Shown: one piece after another, positions 47,082 through 60,020 of the stretch | Layout: the number at the start of each line of letters is the position of its first letter | How positions within the stretch are numbered: position 1 is the first letter of the stretch | Source: Allodiplogaster sudhausi | Taxonomy: Eukaryota > Nematoda > Chromadorea > Rhabditida > Diplogasteridae | NCBI GenBank assembly: GCA_945643635.1 | Contig: CALZFC010000252.1 | Location: 4,493,001-4,557,000, forward strand | Direction: 5' to 3' | DNA: 64,000 nt | The notes under the pieces: model-generated | What the model saw: the letters and a program-made list of their open reading frames with translations, nothing else | Told to the model about the DNA's origin: nothing | The model's database searches: none | Program-made: the position numbers and the translations under genes

Positions 47082-48245
47082 ATGGCAGACGGTGACAGCG
47101 TGCGCAGCACTGAATTGTCGGAAATGACAGTGACCACAGCGAGATGTGCTTCGCTCACTTCGCTTCGTGGGTCAGGAAACACGCCGGAATTTGTCCAAAA
47201 TTTAAATTATCGAAAAAAAAAACAAGATGACTGTGGGCGAACAGCGTATGATTCTTTGAAAATGAAGAAGTTATCGCAAATGCTCTATTCAGCAATTTTA
47301 ATTCTCCTGGTGCCTCTCAACTTCGCTGTCTGGCCTTTCCTCACGTATCTATCCTCTTATTTCTCTGCCTTAACTTCCATCTCTCCCCTCTTTATCTCTT
47401 TTCCTTTTTAATGCGACCCCTGTAAATCTCTCTCTCTCTGTCTCTCTCTCTGTCTCTCTCTCTCTCTCTCAGTTCTCCAAGCAGCGGCGGGACGACTTCT
47501 CTTGAACGGCGAGCCTGCCGAATCTGCCAGTCCGAGTCGGGAGTCATGGTGCGGCCGTGCGGTTGCTCCGGAACGGTATGGCCTGGCCATGAGTTGGAAA
47601 GAGTCTAGAAGGAGGGAGAGAGTGAAGAGATCTTCATTCAAGATGGGCGACATCCACGAGGCGTGCCTGTCAAAGTGGATCACTGAGTCCGGGCGTGATA
47701 AGGTTAATGTTAACTTTTTTTCATCTGACCCTATTCAGACATAGATTTTCTGTTTTTAGTTGAAAATCAATAAACAAAATCAAAAATTCGAGGAATGCGA
47801 GATCTGCAAGGAGCCGTACTCGAAGGGCGGCGTCGTGTTCAAGCAGCTCCGCCAATGGGAACGCCCCAAGATCGTGCTCAGCGTTTGTCGTTCCTCGCAC
47901 CAATCCACACCAGGGTCACTCTCTGCAGGACATCGTGACGGTGGTGACTCTGGCGGCGATGGCCCTCTCCATCTTCTACATCATCTGGCTCATCGGCGAT
48001 CGCCGCTTCATCGAACGCGTCCACACCCACCACCTGCCCTTCCGCGCCGACGACTGGGGACGCATCTGTGAGTTCTGGCGGGAAATTCAAATTGGGAATT
48101 TGCAACCAAGCAGTAATTCCGTCCACTTGCAGTCTTGCTGATTATCTTCCTTCTGCAACATATGGCGCTCATGCTGACCTTCGCGCGCACGGTATCGGAC
48201 TACTTGAAGAGGCAGCGCATCGTTCAGTTTGTCGACAGGAAATAG
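47082..48245 (+). CDS. MARCH-family membrane-bound RING-CH E3 ubiquitin ligase
   Basis: MARCH ligases ubiquitylate membrane proteins and so control their trafficking. Six exons: 47082-47170, 47473-47575, 47643-47702, 47760-47882, 47929-48067 and 48133-48245, 208 residues. The RING-CH finger has all eight ligands in C4HC3 order: Cys45, Cys48, Cys59, Cys61, His69, Cys72, Cys97 and Cys100 (CRICQ, CGCSG, DIHEACLSKWI, CEICKEPY). Two membrane segments follow, about 126-148 (DIVTVVTLAAMALSIFYIIW) and 172-190 (FLLIIFLLQHMALMLTFA), with a short loop and a basic tail, as in MARCH2/3. The start is the first ATG, two bases after a TTTTAAG acceptor. It is transcribed away from Sec12. Intron 1 ends in a (CT)n tract abutting the acceptor. 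All donors are GT and phases are continuous. Confidence 0.93.
47428..47472 (+). repeat. (CT)n microsatellite at the acceptor of MARCH intron 1
   Basis: TCTCTCTG repeats run directly into CTCAG, the 3' splice site of exon 2. Confidence 0.85.
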
Positions 48246-48306
48246 GCTGCCAACTGTGTGTGAGGTAACAATGAAAAGGGTACTTACAACTCATCCAGAA
48301 CCTGAA

Positions 48307-48312
48307 AATAAA
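48307..48312 (+). terminator. Polyadenylation signal of the MARCH gene
   Basis: AATAAA about 62 nt after the stop codon at 48245. Confidence 0.55.
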
Positions 48313-49053
48313 CATTTCATAAGGTATTTTCATTTCAGAATGGCCAGTCCAACCCAATAGATTTCGCATCCCAATCAATTTCCCCGCCCTCCAACCGATA
48401 CACTTAAACAAGGGGCCGGCCGTAACACCAGCCGACCGGTCACCTTCATTAGCGATAAACATATCAAATTGCTTCTGAATTCTGCTAAGCATCTACAACA
48501 CATATGAAAAAATCAACTGACAGTGCTGCACAGTGATCATGGATGCAGTCGCATGCATTTTTTCATGGTTAAAAGACTAGACATGAGCAGACTTCCCATT
48601 AGAAATCCTATAGTGCGATAATTTTTAGTCGAAAAATTATATATTAAATGATAATAAGCAAATGCATTCATCACTGCTTTTGGGTGCAACCATAACATAG
48701 AGTGAAGGCACACCTTTCTTTCTTGGTGCCTTTCTTGAATTGTAGCGTCAGATATGTCCTCAGCTGTGTTGACATGTTTGCTTGCATTGATGGCCTTTTC
48801 CGTTGCTTCCTCCAGTTTCCAATTTCTTTGTGAAAGCGCTTGTGTTCTGCCTCATCTTTCCGCGAATTCCCTTTCTTTATTAGCGTGAATTAAATTTGCT
48901 CTTTTATTGGCAAACTTTTGTTATCTTTGTTTTCTTAAGAGTAAGGTTAATGTTAAATTTTTTCGGTGCAACCTCGTCGTGTCGTGGCATGCAGTCGCTG
49001 CTACGGGCACCAAGGCATCGTCATCGCTTCTAGAAGATCAGCCAATTCTCTAG
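48313..49053. other. Intergenic, upstream of Staufen
   Basis: No gene recognised. Probable promoter and 5' leader of the Staufen gene. The Staufen start lies 33 nt after a TTCTCTAG acceptor at 49046-49053. Confidence 0.45.
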
Positions 49054-49086
49054 CTCAACAAATACAACGACGGGTTCTCTTCCACC

Positions 49087-49539
49087 ATGAATGAGGTGTG
49101 CTTACATTTTGTCTGGTTCCTTTATATCTCCAAGATACTCCATATTTGTTTTCCTTTCTTTCATTTTCTTTGTCGACAGGCAACAAGAAGATTTACTGCA
49201 ATTATGATAACATCTCTGATTCCATTTAATCTGTTTGCTTACTGCAGTGGAGCTGTGGAAGTTTCTGCAATTAATTATTCATCCTTGTGTTGGAAGAGAT
49301 TATGTTATTTTATTGTCTGATGCAGGTAAGATTATCCTATAATCTGATTGCAATTAATTAACACATTTGTGATTGTTATTCTCGTAGATTTAATCCTTAT
49401 ATTTTTATTTCAAAACATGACATCTTTCAACCTTATCCCAATCATTGCATTTTGAGACTATTTTTAACCGTGCTTCATGATGTAATTATCTGTGGGGATT
49501 ACGGAGCACAATGCCATGTCTACCTAGAAAACACTATCT

Positions 49540-49589
<50 letters not shown>

Positions 49590-52500
49590 AGACGGCTGGC
49601 CACCAACAGCGCACCTTCCACAGCATGCCCGAGCAGCCACCCCCAGCAGGCGAAGCTATTGAAGATGATAACGACAACATTGTCCATCGTCCGCCTCATC
49701 TTTCATCCGCGGTATGAAAGTTATCTTTTGTGCTGTTATGAAATTTGGTGGTAAGGTGAACGGATCCATACGACCCGATTAGTGGTAGTTTTATCATCCA
49801 ACGGCACGTTTCAACCTGAAGTATATCTAAAGCATTTGCGTTATTTTAAGTGGACATGTCTTATCAAGCCATATTTTGTATTGCTTCAGAATGAGAACAG
49901 GTTTTTTTAGAATGATTCCATCAAACATCCTCGCTTCTGGTGTGGACTTCATATGTCCTCACAGGTCAGAAATAGATGTTGATCGTTTTTATATCGATTT
50001 AATCACGTTTTATGAGAGAGATTAAAGGAGAAGTCGAATGGAAAGAACGTGTACAACTACGCGCGGGACGAGGACAAAGAGAAGACTCCGATGTGCCAGA
50101 TAGCAGAGATCTCGAGATATCACAAGGTGGCTTTGGATTAATTTGTTTGTATCTCATTATTCTTTGCTTTTATTTTAGAACCCCTTATTCCACTGAATTT
50201 CATGCTTTTATCTTATGTTAATTACCATAATATATTTTATACAATGGAAATAACTGAGACATTTTGAGTTGAAACACGAGTATCGCCTTCTGGACGAAAG
50301 TGGCCCGGCGCATAAGAAGATGTTCACTGTTGAACTGGTGCTCTCGCCGGATGAGGTTTAGTAGCTGACGCACTAAAGAAATTATCAGTCATTTTTCACT
50401 CAATCTTCATAGACAGTATTTTTAGTGTTTAGCAGAAATAAAATAAACCGGTTGGTTAATGTGGATGTTAACGCCATTCATAAAAAAGACTGAATAAATC
50501 GTAAATGAGTCAATTTGAAATCTCTAGATGAGAATAGCATGCCAATCAGATCTATGCCGGATGTGGAGCATCCATCAAAAAGGCTCAACAGGCAGCGGCT
50601 GCTGAGGCTCTTCTGCACACTTCGTTCACTCGGCCTCCGGACAGGAATAAGAAGGGCAAGAAAGGTACGGTATCTACAGTCCGTGCATATTGGGAATTTT
50701 GTTAACAAAAAAAAAGAACTTTAACATTTCTCTGCCAGTTAACTTGAGTTATGAGGGAACAAATAAAGGCTTGAGCACAGAAGAGAAAATGTCATGAAAT
50801 AAACTGTTCTTTGGGACAAGGAATGAAACTGCAGAGACGAATTCTCCGCCAGTTCTGCTGATGCACGTATGTCGTCGGCTTGGTCTTCCTGACCCCGTCT
50901 ACTCCACTTCTCCACTTCCTCGAAGACCTCTTGGTCCAGCGCCGTATGTTCATTTGCCTCTTTTTCATGTGCTCAGACTACTGTATTTTGGAAGGAGACA
51001 AGCGAGTTCCTTTTCTCAGTTGCATGTTCCTTCCTGCAATGAGTGGCGGAGTCATTCGCCGGCCCGGTCCTCTGCCGCCATTTCACGGTCCTCTGCCGTC
51101 ATTCTTTGGTCCGCCTTTCTCGCTGATAGATGGCCTTCTCTCTCGACCGCCACCACTTCCTCCAGCGCTTCTTCAGCCACCGAATCGGACACCACAGGTT
51201 TCCTTTTGCTCAAATGACAGTTGTATCTATTTATTGGCCATGCTAATTGTTGAAGAATAACGAGAAAAAAGCATGGGTTTTTCATGGTATAAAAAATACT
51301 ATGAAAAAAATATACGAGCTGTTTAGTTGTCGCCGTCATCTCATCCGTCCCCGCACCGCACACCACTCGGAATGCAGCCGATGGGTGGGGGTGGAGGTGT
51401 CCTGGAGGGCCCGCCACTTCCGGCCCCCTCCCCACCCCCACCCCTTTCCGCTCCACCGCGCTTCGTATGCACGCTTCGTCTGGGCGCCGCGCCCTATCCA
51501 CCTGTCACGGCATTTGGCGTAGACAAGATGAATGCAAGAACGGCAGCAGCAGCTCAGGTCGGGGAGAGAGAGAGAAGGAGAGACGTATGAAGCGAGACGG
51601 ATAGATTGCAGAGTAGAACCATGTTGACGGAAGTCGGAATCGAGGAAATGGGCTGGAAATGAAAAAGTCGAAAAAGTAAGCATGTCCACGTCTATAAATG
51701 TCTGGATTTTGAAGGGGCACTCTCGCACTACGGAGTTAATAATCTGTGTACATTCTGTGTCTACCTCGAGTTTGCTATTAAGCTGGGTTTTGAGCAATAT
51801 TTGTTGAATGATTTCTTGTAATTCTCTCAAATTTGAAAAAAGTCAAGGATATTTAAAAAATAATCTCGTCCTTCTGACTATAATATACGCTACAATACTC
51901 ATAAATACTGTAATATCCAGGCACTGGCGATGCTGGCACCAAGCATGGTGGAACTGGAGAAGCGACTGAAGGAGCAACTGGCAGAGGAGAAGAGACGGGC
52001 ACTCGAGGAAGCCAAGGCAGCTGCTGCTGGTTTGTTTGCAACATTTCTCTTATCATAGTAATTTGTTCATTAGCAGGAGATTAAAAGGCACCCTTTTTCA
52101 TCTCCGCTTGAAATGATAGATATAATCACAATCTTTTATATTAGCGCATAGTTCTGCTCAATCTAATATGTTATGTGTGAAGTATGTAATGCCAGTGAAA
52201 TATAGTGAAGAGTAGATGACTGTGCTGTTGTATCCTTGAACGATTTTTTTTAGCCAAGTCCTCGAAAGAAGCCGAGGAGCATGCTGCTTCAGTGGAAGAA
52301 AAGGAGGAGGAATCGAAAGAAGAGTCGGACAGCGAAGACGACGAGGACAGCTACGGAGAAGAGCAGAGAAAAGAGGAGCAGGCAGAGAGTGAAGAAGGAC
52401 GACCAGCTGATGGTGAGTGCAGAGAGAGAGAGTGACTGATGGAAAGAGATATTGAAGGAAAGAGTAATAGTATTTCATCCAGATTTACCGCATAATATAG

Positions 52501-55500
52501 AAGACCGTGAAATAAACCGTTGTTATCGTCCTAGGCGCACGCGCCCTGACCGCAACGCAGCCCGCTTCTCCTCCGCGTCGCGGCGCAGGCGGAAAGCCAA
52601 AAGGAAAGTCTGTCATCTCGCAAGTCCATGAATGCGCGCTCGCAATGAAACTAACCGTCGAGTTTGAGGTTCGCAATTCCCCTTCACGCAAGCCTGTTTT
52701 ATTTAGCTTAATATTTAGTAACAATGTTTTGAATTGTAAAAGCCAATTATCGAAGTTTAACTTTCTACTCTTATGTTACAATTCGTGAATAGTGTCAGAT
52801 GTGAATTGAGCAGAAATCGTGAAGGCTTTTCCTTGAGGTGATCCGCGAAGAAGGCCGCGCCCACGAGAGACACTACGCAGTGCGCTGCCGGCTGAGTGGA
52901 GCCACTCCGGAAGAGACACTCGAGGCCACCGGGGAGGGGAAGTCAGTTATGGTTGATTCTGCTTCAGTTGTACTATCTAACTTAAAGTGTTGTTAAAGTG
53001 TGCTGCATTTTCGAACCGTGCGATTCTTTAAAGTGTATACTGTTCTTTCTTCCTTTTTTCAAGTTTTAAGTGCGAGGAAGCAATTTTAATATTAAAAAAA
53101 GATCAACTGGTCTAGGCAAAAGAAGGAAGCGAAGAAGGCAGCGTGCGCTGCGCTGGTAGAGCAGCTTCATAAAATTGGTTTGTTTTAATTTACTTTTCTG
53201 TTCGTCGCAGAATCAAGGAGAGTATTTGTAATTAATGTATAGGACAATGAGTGTATTGACAGTAATCTTACAAGTGTCAAATTGAGAATCCTCTCCGATC
53301 TACATCGCCTCCTTGATCTACAAGGCGCAGAAGCGCGGTCAAATTGTACCACGCGAACATCCGAAGCGAAAGACAATTACGAAGGTTAGAAAAAACTTGC
53401 GATTCTCTTCTATTTTTCTTTCTTTACGATGTGCCCATAATATTCTAAATATTTATAGCTTATTAATTCTTAACTGTTTTCCGACTTTGCAAGGAATGTT
53501 CTGTTTGTTAAGGACATGAAAAGCGATCCGACGTACGGCCATCAAATCAATCCCGTCAGCAGATTGATACAGGCTCGTTCTTTAACTGACTCTGGATAAA
53601 ATAACGAATAAAATGTGGATTCAGTAATCAAGTGAGAGATTAGAAAGCGATGGTATTTCTTGAATTGCTTGGTCAGTTAGATATCCTTTCAAGGTTCACA
53701 GTCGTGTCCCAATCATGAGTTAGTGTAATATCTTGCCAAGAGCCATGTTTCTCATGAACACAGATAAATGGATATCATACAGGTGATGCAAGCTCGAGGA
53801 GAGCCGGAGCCACGTTTCGAACACCTTGGAGAGACCGGCCAGTACAAGTGTCGCCAGTTCGTCGTCGCTGTTAGAACTCTTGTTTTCTTTACTTTTTTTA
53901 CGATCACAAACTGTCGCGAGTATTGGACCCCTCAAGGACCTTTCACAGGGAATAAAAGTCTTGCCGGATGGCTTTCCAAAACAGGGTAGGGAAGGCCAAA
54001 AAAATTTAGTCAAAAAACAGGGTAGGGTAGTAAAAATCTAACCTTTTTTTAAATATGTATTTATGGAAACGCAAAAGTAGTTTTGAGTTTGACCCAATGA
54101 TCGACAAGATTGAACGAAAATCCTACGTAGAGTGTAAAGTAGCGAAGGACGGACGTCAAAAAAGAGCTCGTCGGCGTTTACCCTAGTCTGTGAGCATACT
54201 TCCCGGGAGTTGTTTGAGTCATCCAATATATCAAATTGTAAAGAAAATTCGGGGAGGCTGATCGCACCATTTTGATTCCCCAAATGACTACTTTTTCGTA
54301 GCCTACAAAATCAAACAAGATTCGAATTAAACGGCGAAATAATTTCATACTTTGAAAGCTAAATTAATGTGATTTATTTTGTTTTTCCGTAGATCAAAAT
54401 GGTGCAATCTGCCTCCCCGAATTTTCTCTACAATTTGATATATTGGATAGCTGAAACATCCACCTAGAAGTATGCTCACAGACTAGGGTAAACACCGACG
54501 AGCTAAATTTTAGATATAAAAATATTTTTCAAAGTACAACACCGACAATATCAGTTGAGGAAACTATTTTCTCCATACTCTCTGATTATTTTTAGCACAG
54601 ACAAGCCATTAAACACTAACCTCTTTGATATTTTGTTTTAAAATACATTGTGCTGGGTGTGTTAAATAACCTTCTCACCGAACATTCCCAACAAAAAAAA
54701 ACAGACTGGTGTAATTTAAATGCCCCAAAAACAGGGTAGGTCGCCGGAATCCGGCAACCCTTTTATTCCCTGACCTTTCATTTACTAAACGATATAAGCG
54801 TTGTATTGATTGTTTGAAAGAAAGAATGTATGGCTTGGAGGTGAGCTGTGGCCATCTTCGAGCAGAGGGGCATGGGCCGAATAAACGACTTGCGAAGCGA
54901 GCTGCTGCTGAAGTTTGTGCTCTTTCTACTTCTTTTTATTCTTTAGAGATTTTTAGAGAATTCAATTACCTTTAATAAAAAAATCCTTTTACGGATTTAT
55001 TGTTTAAATTATTTTTTGGGGGCTAAAGTGTTTATAAACGATTCATGATATAACTAGGCAAAATTGTACATTTGCGCTAATTTTCCTGAGGTTTTTCGAT
55101 ACAACAATTCAATGAATTACAGGCGATGCTCAACGATTTGGGATGCGCGAAGCCAATGCCTGAGCCGGGGAAGAGCCTGCTCAAGAGACGGGATGGGGAC
55201 AACGGAGGCACCATGGTCAATATAGGTTAGAGGAGCACTTATACTCTTATTGTATGCACTTAACTGAGTCAAACCTAGTTAGACTCTTCGTATTCAACTC
55301 TCTTCCTTTCAGTATTTCTCTTTTCCTTTTTTTCCTTTTGTTCTTCTCTCTCATCTTCCTTGTATACCACATTCTCCTCCTGCGTCACCAATATACAATT
55401 TCCTCAATATCTCGCTGGTGAAGAATTGTTTTCCAATCACAAAAAGGTGCAATGTGCAGGTGTCTTCGATCCGAATGACTACCTAGTCGCAGCGGCAGTT

Positions 55501-56655
55501 GCTGCAGTGCCTGAGCCGGTTTCGACTCCGACAGCGACTCCGCTCCTATCTGAGACTGCTCCTTCCATGGATCCACTCTCACCTTCGGCACCGGCCGCCG
55601 TAAAATGGTAAAACTTTTTGACTCCCTTAATTAGAACGAGAAAGGATCGAGGCGTGATCCATGGTGCTCTTCTCGATGTAACTTCCTTTTTGATATCCTC
55701 ATAAAATTATTAATATTCTCTTTAATTCTTGTGCTTTCTTCCGAGTGAATCTGACTACCCGGGAAATCTTGGTTAAGGGGCGATTTGAGCGTGGACGCGA
55801 CTTCCTCTTCAACCGAATCCCGTGGCCAGTCTGCTTCTCCCAATGATCAGTCACCCACTGGTTTGTACAAGTTTTTTTTAGGTTTCAGCAGGATCAATTT
55901 TCCAAATTCTATCTTGCAGAATTGTTTTCTTACTTAACTATTATGTAACAGACATTATGTGCTGCTTATTGATAGAAAGAATTTCAGGTTCTTGCCCTTA
56001 CAAGAGCAAATAATGAAAATAAATTTGGGCCATAAAATAGCTATGGAAAAGAGGTAGAATTTGATTGCCTTTAGAAGAGATGCCACAGCCGCGCCGCCGA
56101 GTGACCTTCAACAGCCAAGTGGCCGCGTGCCCTCCGCCAGGTATTCTTTCTTCTTCCTCTATCTTTTCTTCACTTCTTTCAACTTATCTTACAAGGGTAG
56201 TTATTAGTTTGAGTGGCAGTACTGGAGATTTTGTATGTTCTAAAACTCAACGAGCTCCATGGTCCCTCGACTCTTTTTCTATTGTAATCTGAGCATTCAA
56301 GCCCATTTCTCTCTCTCTCTCTTCCTTCTACTTTCTCTCTCTCTCTCTCTCTCTCTCTCTTCTTTCCACTTTATCTAGCTCTCTCTCTCTCTCACTCTCT
56401 CTCTCTTCCTTCTACTTTCTCTCTCTCACTCTCTATTTCATTCAGATGACGTCACATACCCAATGCCGGAGCTGGCGCCGCTGAAGTCCGAAATGTCCGG
56501 AAAGGTGAGCCAGGCATTCCGTTTTAGTGCATAAAGAAATGGAGACTTTATCGCAAACATGTGTGGTGTTTGATCAATTAGTGCACAAGTTACTTACATT
56601 GTACATCTATTTCCATCTCGTGCTCTCTCTCTTTTCATTAAAGTATACTCTGCAG

Positions 56656-56700
<45 letters not shown>

Positions 56701-58027
56701 CGTTTTCCTTCATCATGCATGCTTTATCCATCTTTAATCCTTGATTGCGAACGTTCTATGAAACTGTATGGTTACTCCCCTATCAGTACTTTGAGAATAA
56801 GTAGTGTATTGAAATGGAGAAGTGATTGGCAGGTGCGCCGTCGTGGGAAGGACGCGCGCCGCAAGCTCTTGACAGACGCGCAACGCGACGCGATGCGGTC
56901 GACCGCGGCTGCTTTCATCAGTGGGGAGCGAGAGGAACAGCAAGAAGACAATGTCTTTAGTCAGTTTCTTTTGGTTATATTATTATGCTTTATTACAGAT
57001 TAACTTAACAAAAACAAAAGAAACAGAAGCTTTTGCGTTTTCAGTTTTTGAGTTTTCGTTGACTTCCTTTTATAATTATATATCTCTCTTCGCCAAAAAA
57101 AACTCGTTCTGGTATGAACCCTCTTCTGTTAGCCATGAAGAATATAGCCATAAGTAAAGCTAATCTAAATATACTTCCTGTCGTAAATACAGTAGTCCTC
57201 CGTGAATGTGCGAGTGAGCTAACCTTGTTCAGGAGTGGATGCACTGCCCCTTCCGATGAAAGGCAGCAGCGGGGTTGAAACAGCCACTCTCCGTCTCGAA
57301 CGCATGGCCGCTGCTCATCGATTCTCCATCCAGTTCACCAATCTACAGGTTTTTATCTCCTTTCCTTCTTCGTTGTTGCTTTTCTATTACTTACAATTGA
57401 GAAATAATTATCAATCAAGTAATTGATTCCTTATTGTTGTATTCATCCATTTCACTTCAAAAAGTTTTTTTTTACATTTGATATTTATAATGGAGGTGAA
57501 GAAATGTTGAGATTGTATGGTTCTAGGGAATGGGCGACGTTGGCCACGCCTCTGGACACTTTGCACTCATCACACTCAACTTTGACAAACCGATCGTCAG
57601 TTACTTTTATTCTGTCTCTTAAATTTTTAGAATGAATCACTCACATCTTGATTTGTATCATAAGTTAAGGGCGCGTCCATTTCCTACTTTATCTCTAATT
57701 AGAAACAATTGTTTTGTTTTATTCTCGATTAAGAATGCTTGCATAACTGATTCCTAGAATTGCCTTAAGGTATGCCACGGCTCGGGCTCGACTCTTGAAG
57801 CAGCTCATGAGGACGCGGCACTCAATGTACTTCGCGAGATTGCTGGGATCCCGACGATGGAGGGGATGGCTCCCCCGTCGGGACCACCTCCCGTGCTAGC
57901 ACCCTCTCCAAACAGTCTCATCCGTCAACAAGGAGGAGGTCCATCGAGGGCCCCCCTCGTGGCTGCCGCCGGTCTCAGTCCGCCACTACGACATATCGGA
58001 CACGCCATTCGCGCCGGACACCACTGA
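49087..58027 (+). CDS. STAU: Staufen, double-stranded RNA-binding protein
   Basis: Staufen binds structured mRNA for localisation, translation control and decay. Twenty-six exons keep phase throughout: 49087-49095, 49592-49711, 50028-50126, 50269-50355, 50550-50664, 50835-50943, 51020-51197, 51327-51557, 51921-52029, 52254-52412, 52535-52668, 52838-52941, 53116-53177, 53287-53384, 53513-53572, 53783-53869, 54841-54912, 55123-55225, 55460-55607, 55778-55860, 56075-56140, 56446-56504, 56833-56959, 57233-57348, 57527-57595 and 57770-58027; about 953 residues. dsRBD1 is at about 62-129 (SIKKAQQAAAAEALL). dsRBD2 is split by a Pro-rich insert (about 147-325, MNARTAAAAQALAML). An acidic Glu/Asp linker spans 353-405. 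dsRBD3 is at about 430-503 (KKEAKKAACAAL), dsRBD4 at about 549-622 (GHGPNKRLAKRAAAEAML) and dsRBD5 at about 820-897 (VCHGSGSTLEAAHEDAAL). The two-codon first coding exon and the exon 5 start are the least certain. Intron 15 needs a GC donor. Confidence 0.92.
49546..49588 (+). repeat. (CT)n microsatellite at the acceptor of Staufen intron 1
   Basis: A CTCTCT run ends in TTTCAG at the start of exon 2 (49592). Confidence 0.85.
53946..54772. mobile_element. 827-bp hAT-type foldback MITE in Staufen intron 16
   Basis: The ends read CAGGGAATAAAAG on both sides (inverted), followed by TTGCCGGAT-type sequence. Both flanks carry the identical 8-bp ACCTTTCA (53938-53945 and 54773-54780), the target duplication length of hAT elements. 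Internal arms around 54160-54300 and 54395-54520 are inverted copies (CCCTAGTCTGTGAGCATACT and its inverse). It has no coding capacity. It accounts for most of the long intron 53870-54840. Confidence 0.9.
56305..56440 (+). repeat. (CT)n tracts before Staufen exon 22
   Basis: Three (CT)n blocks with TTCCTTCTACTTT spacers repeated between them lead into ATTTCATTCAG at 56446. The TCTTCCTTCTACTTTCTC spacer occurs twice, so the block looks internally duplicated. Confidence 0.8.
56660..56698 (+). repeat. (CT)n microsatellite in Staufen intron 22
   Basis: Uninterrupted CT run in mid-intron, not next to a splice site. Confidence 0.85.
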
Positions 58028-60020
58028 CGTGGCTCAATCAATGGGAAACTGTTTTTACCCCTCCATGATTGCCATCTCTTCAGGTTATGACGCCTTTATT
58101 ATTGTAGTCGTAATAACGTAGCTGAACCAGCCTTCCCCTTAGAGAGTTGATATTCAGTAGGCAACGCCGCTAGGATCTTGCTTTTTGCTAGCGCTGCTTT
58201 GAAGAATCTTCTGAAGAGTTGATATCGTCTATTCCCGTAGCCTTGTGATAAGCTGCTGTTAACAGCACAACGCAATCTAATACCGTACTCCATCGGGCGC
58301 TCAATATGCACCATATATTAACCAGTCAATATTCCTGTACTCATGCACATTCACTGCGAAATGCTCGCTGAGGCCTGCTCCTGTGTTGAACGAACGGTAT
58401 CATTGCATTTCTTTTCTGTTGTCGGTGAGAATTCATCTCAGAAGCGTGCTCCCAGTAACCACTTCACTGTAATATCACAGCAAACGAATCGCTCAGTCAC
58501 CCAAAAACAAATCCTTGAATGCCTAACGATTCACTTTAAGTCGTGTATTTGTAAATCTTGAGATATTTGCTCCCTTAGGATGACGATTTTTAAAGCTAAC
58601 ATTTGCTTTCTGTACTTACCGATAATCTATTTTATATCGTATTTTATGCTAATTTAATTTATCATCTTGTGCAACTAACATACCATACATTCTGCTCCAT
58701 TCTGCACTAGTCGAATTCGCTTTCTAGTACAACATTGCCCATCGATTGTCATTATCATTCTGATCCTTGTGTTCGTGCTGATTACCGTATCATTAACCTT
58801 ATCAATACTTTGTATTCTTACGGTAGCAAGAGAGTAGAGGGGAAGAAGGAAAAGAAGCCAGAGAGAGAGCGCGCACAGCTTGGTCACTTGACTCCTCGAA
58901 ACGGTGTGATTAACAGCTCGAAACTAAACTTGGCTCTGTGATTCCTCACCAGCCGATTTCTTGTCAGTCCTCTTGTATTCCAACAGAACTTTCGCATTGC
59001 TGTAATTTTCCGGCCAAACAATATGTATAGCTGTTAAAAGATTTATTCTACTATATCTAAGCTTAAACTTCTATTATTGCCACAAGAGTCTTTGCCTATT
59101 TCCTTTACTACTTTTCGGTTTCGCCCGCTTTACATAGTGGCATTTGAAGCATTCTCTATTGTGTAACTATGCATTATATTGTTATATATTGCTATTACAA
59201 CCATTAACTTAAGATTGTGATGAAGGATTCGTATAATTGTAGTGCCTGTATTAGAGATAGCAAAGTGGATTTGTTTCCGTTAATCTTTGTATGTATTTTA
59301 TATTCCTGTGCTATCCGCGAGGTTAATATTTGCATTATGGGCGTACATTTGACGCCATACTTTCTACCAAACAATCTCCAAGAACGCCTATTTAATACAC
59401 AGGGACGAAAGTCATTGGGTGGAGGGCACTTTAGAGAGGTATTTGCAGTGATATCAGCGAATTCTATCCCAATCTAGCCGAATCGTTTCTACGGAAAACG
59501 GACCCGAAACATTCTTCCGCTTTATGAATGAATGTATGTTCATATCTTCTTTCTATCTATTTGGTGACTAGCGGAATAAAGGATTCGATGGAAGCTCTCT
59601 GAAAAAAACAAGGGCAAGTGTTTGGCAAAATTGTCCACCTGACAATGAGAGAAAATCGTTTTGGGAAATAAAATATTCGAAAGGAGTGCGGAAGAGTGCA
59701 AACGAGTGATGCATTCGATCCCTTTAATCGGTAACGGCTCTTATTGTTCCTCACGCTATCGTGATCTCTTTTCCTCTATCTCCCTCACACTCTTTCTCTC
59801 TTTCCCTATCTCTCTCACTCTTTCTTCCTCCCAATTCCCGTTGACTTCTTCCTTGTTTTCGGCTCATTGCTACACGCCTCGATGAGGAGTAGAAGAAGAG
59901 TAGCCAGTCTGAAGGCCGGAAATTATGTGTGTGTGCCCCTCGTCTCGCTATTCTTCTCTGCCCTGGCTTTTGATCCTCCTCAGTAAGTATCCCGAAGAAG
60001 CCGGCAAGGAACATGAAGAG
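58028..60020. other. 3' flank of Staufen, no gene recognised
   Basis: Probably includes the Staufen 3' UTR; its poly(A) site is not clear, the first good AATAAA on the plus strand being near 59575. Short open frames on both strands lack domains and splice context. Confidence 0.4.
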
